A stretch of DNA of 64,000 nucleotides from Labrus mixtus (lineage: Eukaryota; Chordata; Actinopteri; Labriformes; Labridae): contig NC_083616.1 of NCBI RefSeq assembly GCF_963584025.1, positions 20,304,841 through 20,368,840 of the forward strand, read 5' to 3'. The notes under the pieces are model-generated. The model did not search any database and was not told where the DNA came from. It saw only the letters and a program-made list of their open reading frames with translations. Below, one piece after another: positions 56,930 to 64,000 of the stretch. The number at the start of each line of letters is the position of its first letter. The first letter of the stretch is position 1. The translations under genes were made by a program, and so were the position numbers.

Positions 56930-58040
56930 TCTAATGATACGACAGAATCTCCGGACAGGATGGCATCCTTTCAGCACGGAGTAATGATCAATTTCACTTA
57001 AAACTCAATAGTTTGAACTTTTGACCTATTTAAGCTTTACCACAACTTTTGGTTTTGGATAAGGACTATGATAAAACTCAGTCGGTGCTTAAGAGTGACT
57101 TCTCTTCCGAGAAGGACAGATATGTAATATGTGCTGGATGCACAGTACAGAAAAAAGTGACAGCAGTAAAATGAGATCATTGCGAAACACAAACACAAAT
57201 AGTGTGATTTTTCTACGTCCTGCATAAAAGTTTAATCGTTTCGCTGCTCAACAAAATAAAAAATTGTACATACATTTTGTTGAAACCATAATTATTTGAA
57301 CCCTCATTTCTTTTACCAGGTTCTGTTTTTCCTGCTATTGCTTGTAGATTGCAGTGCACTGTGTATACAGGGAAACTCAAACACAAAACCAAAATCAGGA
57401 CACATAAGGGCCACCCACATCATCAATTAAACCATGTTGAATATTCATGAATTAAAATCTGGATAATTACTTCTGTTGTGTCCAAGCTGGACCACAACAA
57501 CCAATAAGAGAAAGAGACAAAGAGACAGAGATGCTGACAGTGTTGCCAATAAAAAGTAAACACTCTAGCCCGGAGGCTAATGCTAGCTAGAATTTAGCTG
57601 TAAACCGAAATTAAAACAGACAGTGACAGTCTCACTTCCATTTCTTCTCGAACCTATTTTATGTCGCTTCTGATGTGGACAACATGAAACTTACAGAACT
57701 TTTGTGGCTTTTTGCCATAAGAAGAAAACTTCATCTTTCTTCTGTTAAAATTACTTTTATAAGAGCTCTCTATTTTCATACTTTGACTGTTTCCATTAAC
57801 AATTTATCCCAGAGGTGGGAAGAACACAGAACACAAAAGGAAGAGACAAAATAAAAGAAAGCGTGAACAGAAAAAAAATGAGTAGTGTTGAGAAAAGAGA
57901 GGTGGAAATGAAACATCTATTATGTTTACCTTCTCCTCACTCTGACAACAGCTAGTTTGCCCTTCATTTCAGCCATGATGGAGGAACAGACAGCTTGTGT
58001 TCTGTGGCTGACAAAGAGCCCCACTCCAATTAAACACAAT
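56930..58040. other. Intergenic, no gene seen
   Basis: AT-rich. It includes a short aggctaatgctagctagaat word near 57570 that is common in teleost repeats. No element ends are visible. Confidence 0.5.
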
Positions 58041-58047
58041 GGGTGAT

Positions 58048-58048
<1 letters not shown>

Positions 58049-58096
<48 letters not shown>
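58049..58096. repeat. (GT)24 microsatellite
   Basis: Pure GT run on the plus strand, 95 bases before a (CA)n run that is complementary to it. Confidence 0.95.
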
Positions 58097-58099
<3 letters not shown>

Positions 58100-58189
58100 T
58101 TTGTAAGTACATGCTGGGCAGGTACAGCTGGTGATTTCAGTGGGGAAATCAAAAGTCTGCTGAGCAGGACCTGATCTGAGAGCAGTGAC

Positions 58190-58191
<2 letters not shown>

Positions 58192-58237
<46 letters not shown>
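58192..58237. repeat. (CA)23 microsatellite
   Basis: Pure CA run; with 58049-58096 it forms a potential long imperfect hairpin with a 95-base loop. Confidence 0.95.
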
Positions 58238-58239
<2 letters not shown>

Positions 58240-58670
58240 ATACCCCCCTCAGTTTGTCTCTACAATACACATCTGTGTTTTCTTTGAAAGTGCAATTGTC
58301 CGGCAGTTCCATCTTTGACAGACTTGTCGAATGAGCCATCCACTGAAACATCAACTTGGTCCAGGAGAGTAAGTGACTTCATATATTTTTTTCATTTTTT
58401 TTTCGTATTTTCAATGTCGAACGCAAGACAAAAACAACTTGCTAGCTAGCCCTAAAGTATTGAGGATAGTTTTGCACCCAGCTTAGCCCAGCCCATCAAA
58501 AACGTGGCACTGTTTACTAACGTTAAAAAGGTCTAGAGAGATAAGAAGCAAAGGAGAGAGAAACAAAGCAAAGGGCACCCCGTTAAGTTTTAACGTAAGA
58601 GACTGAGATGTCACTTATAAACACACATAAAAATGCCTTGTTGTGCTATTCAAATAGCCTTCTGTTACAG

Positions 58671-58868
58671 CTTACAGTCCGTCCAATTTTTGGATTGGCC
58701 GGTTTGAATGACATTTTGTATGAAGCGCAAAGACATGAAGACCATAGCTGTGTTGGAGCGACAATGCACGAGTTAATCAGACAGTTATATGGATCAGATG
58801 TTGATGTTAGACACTTTGGTTTCAGGTTTTGGTTGAAATTGTTGACGGGATTTTTTTCTTCTGGATTT
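58671..58868 (+). other. Unrecognised exon-like open stretch
   Basis: After an acceptor-like cttctgttacag the frame reads TVRPIFGLAGLNDILYEAQR and then ATMHELIRQLYGSDVDVRHF, with balanced amino-acid use unlike the surrounding chance frames. There is no clear donor. I recognise no family. It could be an exon of an unseen gene, part of an unclassified element, or chance. Confidence 0.2.
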
Positions 58869-59323
58869 TAAAACATTTGCTTACTATGATCGGTGCTCTG
58901 ACTGCACAAGGGAAAAGTATTTTTTTCTCATGAATTTATCGTTTTGACATTTACTTTTAAATCAGGCAACAATGGAGATAGACATCGAGCATGAGGGGGA
59001 TCACCAGGGGGATGATGGGAAACAATGGTCCCTAGCAATGAAAAATTTGGACCTGCATGCCCATAGAAAGCCACAGTTGATTTGAGCCTTACAACAAACA
59101 GGAAGATAGCCTTGACCCTTCAACAAGCTTTTTAATAAGTGAGGACCAAAAAGATATCCTGAACTTCCAAAAAATGTCCTCACTAGCTGGTTGGAAAATC
59201 TGAACCGGCCCTCACAAAGACAGAAAGACAGGATACACACACACCACCTGCCTGCCCATTCATACTCAAAATCACTTCAACACACGCACACAAACATACA
59301 CACATACACACACGCACACGCAC

Positions 59324-59324
<1 letters not shown>

Positions 59325-59385
<61 letters not shown>
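59325..59385. repeat. (CA)n microsatellite
   Basis: About 60 bases of pure CA, preceded by interrupted CA/CG runs from 59280. Confidence 0.95.
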
Positions 59386-59386
<1 letters not shown>

Positions 59387-59468
59387 GGCTGATGGGCATG
59401 ACACTGTGAATGAAAATCAATAGAGCAAGTTTAGTGTAATTGAATGATTATGTATGTGTGCGTGTATG

Positions 59469-59470
<2 letters not shown>

Positions 59471-59499
<29 letters not shown>

Positions 59500-59516
59500 C
59501 TGTCTGTGTGTGTATG
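59471..59516. repeat. (GT)n microsatellite
   Basis: GT run with a tctgtctgt interruption. Confidence 0.9.
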
Positions 59517-59675
59517 TATTGGCTTGTAGTGAATAGATAAAGGTAATTGAATGGTAGGGAGACTGCGTGTGTGTGCGTGAGCCTTTATAGTGAAGAGATG
59601 GAGGTAATCTGTATAAGTGCTGCTACACTCTGAAACCTTTTAAAGCCTTGTCTGTGTGAGATTTACCTAAGTGTG

Positions 59676-59679
59676 TATG

Positions 59680-59717
<38 letters not shown>

Positions 59718-59722
59718 TGTGA
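59676..59722. repeat. (GT)n microsatellite
   Basis: GT run with a gcgt and an atgt interruption, then a short GA run. Confidence 0.9.
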
Positions 59723-59739
59723 GAGAGAGAGAGCCTGTC

Positions 59740-60995
59740 TTCAACACCACTGAGATGCTGCTTTAAACAGGTTTTCCATCAGCAACTAAATCAAAGACAA
59801 GAAGAACATAACCTGCATTAACAGAGTCTTGAATGAGAGGCCTTTAACTCAAGGTTTTTTCTTCTTGTGTTTTGTAACCGAGCCTGTAATTCATAGTTTA
59901 TTATTAAGTCATTTTGCACGTTAACACATTATATTGCATTGCTTTAACAAAGATGTCAAATCTGATTGCAATTTATTCTATTAATAATGTTAACGTTAAC
60001 CTGTATTATTATTTTTTGCAGTGTCATTAGATTCGAGTTCTTAGGAGGCCATGATGACTTTGAAAATAAAAAAAATTACACACGCGTCTGTTTTGAAAAT
60101 CTACAAACAATGGAAATGTTTCACTACTCACTACCGTCTTCATTCTAGAGGCGGCCGGGAAGTTCTTTCATATAGGTCTACCAGCATTTCAGAATAAAAG
60201 CGCCCGGAGCAGAGACAGGACTTTTGGCCATGTCATTCAATAAGCTCACTAAAGTACAGGAGGCGGTGAGCTCTTCCTCAGGCTGTCCACGACCCATCTT
60301 GCCATGTAAGAACCGGGTCTGGATGTTGACAGAAACCTAATTAAAATATGAACACTGATATTTACAGATTAACACATGCACAGAGGTCATTAGCCTACGT
60401 CATCTTTTTAAATTATTTTTATGAGCATGAGCATGTTAATGGTGTTTCCTCCAGAGTGCCTCAGTTGATTAAGCTCCAGGTGTCATTTATGAATCGTCTT
60501 ATATTATAGTGTATAGCTTGTCAGGATCTGTCTGCATGAGAGGAGAATATTATACAAGAAAAATAAGTTGTTTAAGTCCACTTCAAGAACAAAAATAAAA
60601 AGGCAGTGACCAAGTCGAGTCAAAATGTGTCCAGACATCCCAAACACACCATTAAGGGTATTATTTCTCTTACTAGTGTCAACAGATCAATATAACAGAT
60701 CGATGCTTGATTTAGGAGAACAAAGTAGTAATTACTTATTGTATGACTGTGCATCCACATTTTGAGAAGACAGTGTTTCCTGTGATGAGCTCTCACAGTC
60801 AGCAGACGTAAATCAAGTAGAGAAACCAAGTTTTTCATTTATTACAAATCAAATAAAACAAACTATTGTCTCTCAGTCAGGTTTGTTTTCAGATGAACAG
60901 AAACAAAATATTTGTTGTTCTCAGTTGGACTAAATATCGTTGCAGTTATTTTTTGTCTCTGCAGTTTTGGCTGCATTTTTGTGCCCGTTCCAACC
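59740..60995. other. Intergenic, no gene seen
   Basis: AT-rich. A 60-codon frame at 59966-60148 follows a tttttttgcag word but has no recognised motif. No gene is supported. Confidence 0.45.
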
Positions 60996-61003
60996 TGTTC
61001 GCC

Positions 61004-61010
<7 letters not shown>

Positions 61011-61051
<41 letters not shown>

Positions 61052-61078
61052 AGTGTGTGTGTGTGTGTGTCTTTGTGT
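61011..61078. repeat. Compound (CT)n(GT)n microsatellite
   Basis: A pure CT run (about 36 bases) passes directly into a GT run. Confidence 0.95.
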
Positions 61079-61134
61079 GAGATCCAGGTCACAGAGTGTC
61101 AACAATGGAGAGAGATGAGTTCCACATGAATGGT

Positions 61135-61560
61135 CCACCACCTCTGCTGCCTCTGTCTCTCTTTTCTCACTCTGTTCATCCATTTTTTTTCTCTCCCTGT
61201 TTCTCTCCTCCCTCGCTACAACTCTCTCCATCTCTCACTCGATGTTCCTGTTTGTCTCCACCTGTTTGTCTCCGTCAGTGTTTTCTTTTTTGGCCCAACA
61301 TACTTTTGGCTCCTTTTTTCCCACTGCCAACTTGACCTTTCTCCATTTCATCCTCTCTTTCTGTCTTTCACATCTGTTTTCAACCTCTTGCTCTTCCACT
61401 CTATCATCATCTTTTTTTTTTTACTCTGTCAATGGTTCTCTCCACTTTTCGTATCCTTTAAGCTACTCCCTCTTTTGTTTATCCTCTGTTTACCCTCTCT
61501 TTTCTTTGTGTCTTCCGTGTCATCTTGTCCTTAGCTCTTTTCTTGTTCTGTCATTCCTTG
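61135..61560 (+). repeat. Pyrimidine-rich tract
   Basis: More than 400 bases with high C+T on the plus strand. The long phenylalanine-, serine- and leucine-rich frames here (61130-61534 and 61242-61760) are composition artefacts. Confidence 0.7.
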
Positions 61561-61769
61561 CATATGCTCTCATTTTGCTCTTTGCATTGAAAGACAAGTG
61601 GCAGGATGTGATTTACAAACCTGTCTGTCCTGTGTTTAAACAGAAGAACACAAAAAATGATCTTCTCGGCAGCAGATATGATCTGAACCAAATATCTTCC
61701 TTTTCCAATAAATACACTAAAAGAGCTAGAAAAGACAGAGGGGTCTTGCTATTACTGTAAGTACAACAA

Positions 61770-62980
61770 TGAAAAGTAGAATATCAATCTCACAGTTGCA
61801 TGTCTCTGCTAAACAGTTCAGTTGCCGTCTACCCGCTGTAGTGTATTCACACAGAACAACAGTTTAACTCTGGCCAAACATAGGAGTAGGTACATTTGTA
61901 TATTGTAAATATTTTAGGGTTAACATTACCCTAAAATCTACACAAGCACATAGTGTGCCTAGATTAAACAGCAGCGGTCCCATCACAGACAGGAGGGATG
62001 AATCTCTGTCTCTGTGTTCCTCTGCAGAGCATGTGATTATCAGGAGACACTTCTTGTCACAGCAGAACGTACAGGTAGTTCAGAGACTGAGGAAGCAAAG
62101 TATTTGTTGTGTTTGTGTAAAGATTATTGCAGAGAAGGCGACAGTTGCCACAAGTTCTGCTTGTTTGTCACCATAACTTTTTCGACCTGAGTTGTAGTTG
62201 AGAGTTTGCTGCATCGCTCAATAATAATATGCTGTCATTGCTCATACCTCCGCGCAATTTTATGAGCATTTAGAACGAGCTCACTTTGGATTATATGTAC
62301 CCACACACGATAAAAAACGCTTTGAACTCTTAACTCTCGCTCTCTCGTTAGTTAAAGATGGCAGACCCTTATGTGATCATACTTTGAATTTGACAGGAGC
62401 TCCTTATCAAAGTGTTGCAATAAATAAGTGAACGAAGTTGCTTTTGTGAGACATCAAAACAACCAATCTGGCAAGTAGATGTATTGGTCAATCAAATATA
62501 TCTTATTGGCATTGTCTTCAGTTTTTAAGATTAACACTCTAATCTTACATATTGATACTCGACAGAGAATAAAAAAAAAAAAACAGTAATGTGATTTATG
62601 AATATTATAACACTCTGGAGTAATACAATCCTTCCTCATTAAAGTCTGGAGTCCACAGACATAGATCTGTATCTCAAACCAAGACTTCCTGAATCATATT
62701 GCATTGTTGTAAAGTAACACGCAGTCCACATTTTTGTCTATGCTGCATGCCCACTACCTCTACTTCCTTTTTTATTTACACATCATCCCTTCATCCCCCT
62801 GTTCCACACCTCCTCCACCTCCACCACCTCTTCACCTCTCCACACGCTGTTTGTATATTTGTTGGTTTTGCTCTGCTGCTCCCTCTCTATCCTCTAATCT
62901 TTAGTTTAAATAAGAGGCATAGGCATGCACGGCATACACAAATACGCACGCAATTTTTCACACCCAGATACAAATGCACT
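61770..62980. other. Intergenic, no gene seen
   Basis: AT-rich, with an A12 run near 62570 and C/T-rich sequence at 62740-62900. No gene signature. Confidence 0.5.
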
Positions 62981-62985
62981 CACGC

Positions 62986-63003
62986 ACATGCACACGCACA
63001 CAC

Positions 63004-63037
<34 letters not shown>
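62986..63037. repeat. (CA)n microsatellite
   Basis: CA run with several cacg and catg interruptions at its start. Confidence 0.93.
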
Positions 63038-63039
<2 letters not shown>

Positions 63040-63133
63040 TACCATATTGCAAAAAATCCTTCCAGGTAAATCCTAATGTAACATTTTGACCACTGGAGGG
63101 TGGTAGAGGGCTTTGGCTAAGCAATATATTGAT

Positions 63134-63137
<4 letters not shown>

Positions 63138-63196
<59 letters not shown>
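63138..63196. repeat. (CA)n microsatellite
   Basis: About 59 bases of pure CA, 100 bases after the previous run. Confidence 0.95.
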
Positions 63197-63200
<4 letters not shown>

Positions 63201-63542
63201 CTTGTACACACACTCTCGCTGGATAGAGACTGGGAGGTGACGATATTGTTCAGCAGAGTTCTTGAGCAGTGGCACTCTCACTGTGTGACCAATCAGAAGC
63301 CTTTTATGCGCTCAGGCTACTGTAAATGTATATGAAAGGCCCCGGCTTTGTTTAGCTGTGAAATTTAGTCTCTGAGTCAAAACATGATGTGAAGTGAAAG
63401 GATGTGGATTTTTTTATTTAGTTCAGCAGTCTCTTTTTCCAATGCGGGCACGGGGAGGCTGGCTTTACAGAGGCCCTTCATAAGCAAAACAGGTCAATTT
63501 TTTAAAGATTATTTCACGGTACCAGGGTTTACTTTTCAACAG

Positions 63543-63596
63543 CACACACAGCAGAGGGTGACGGCAGTGAGGATGGTGGGAGACATGCAGGAGCTG
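63543..63596 (+). other. Candidate 54-bp exon
   Basis: A pyrimidine-containing acceptor (tttacttttcaacag) and a consensus donor (CTG|GTGAGTG) bracket 18 open codons, ending RMVGDMQEL. It includes an in-frame ATG. A further acceptor, tccttccctgcag, ends at 63854 and the following frame (PDPSANTAETG) is also open. It might be the start of a gene running past the window. No family is recognised. Confidence 0.22.
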
Positions 63597-63640
63597 GTGA
63601 GTGCTGCGGCCACAACCTTATGACACTTACTGCACACACT

Positions 63641-63799
<159 letters not shown>

Positions 63800-64000
63800 T
63801 TGCACAGCCTTTTAAATCATGGTAAAGACAGAAAGCTCCTCTCCTTCCCTGCAGCCTGATCCTTCAGCAAACACAGCAGAAACCGGAGTGCTTGATTTAC
63901 TTTAATCTAGCCAGTAATGTGTCTGCGTTGGCGGCACTTCCAGTCTGCTGAGGTAATTCAAGTGCCCCCGAACTACTTCAAATATTTGAAGTTGAAGTGC

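Overview
The window is vertebrate nuclear DNA and almost certainly from a teleost fish. It has a widely spaced, intron-rich gene with GT-AG introns, tRNA-headed SINEs of teleost type, decayed non-LTR retrotransposons, hAT- and piggyBac-like miniature elements, and very many (CA)n/(CT)n microsatellites. No bacterial-type operons, CRISPR arrays or prophage are visible.

Minus strand, about 0.64-27 kb: one complete gene, a JAK2-type Janus kinase (jak2a or jak2b cannot be decided here). I reconstructed 23 coding exons by hand between 24615 and 1536. Every junction is GT-AG, the reading phase is continuous, and the product is about 1118 residues. Human JAK2 also has 23 coding exons and 1132 residues. 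The order is FERM, SH2-like, pseudokinase JH2 (HGN and DPG in place of HRD and DFG), then kinase JH1 (VAVK, HRD, DFG, activation-loop YY). The codon matching human Val617 is Val603 at 9506-9508. A CpG-richer stretch at about 26.9-27.35 kb with a good donor is the likely promoter and first non-coding exon. A minus-strand AATAAA at 659-664 with a GU-rich stretch beyond it is the likely polyadenylation site.

The introns hold a 928-bp piggyBac-like foldback element (12343-13270), a 429-bp TTAA-flanked inverted-repeat element beside a CTCF-like motif (4307-4806), SINE and hAT-like fragments, and a 25-bp decayed copy of part of exon 3.

About 27.4-38.1 kb: a repeat-rich gene desert. It contains two SINE copies arranged head to head (30981-31472), a broken LINE with recognisable reverse transcriptase (about 33.2-34.54 kb), and a heavily decayed L1/Tx1-like LINE (about 34.9-38.1 kb).

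About 38.1-64 kb: no gene I can support. It contains another SINE (43184-43470), a hAT-type element with an exact 8-bp target duplication (56516-56917), a diverged duplicated segment (46.7 and 50.55 kb), long pyrimidine-rich tracts, and dense microsatellites. Two weak exon-like stretches (58671-58868 and 63543-63596) are listed as candidates only.

I did not find a convincing new biological system. The most useful observations are the mobile-element structures and the full exon model of the kinase.
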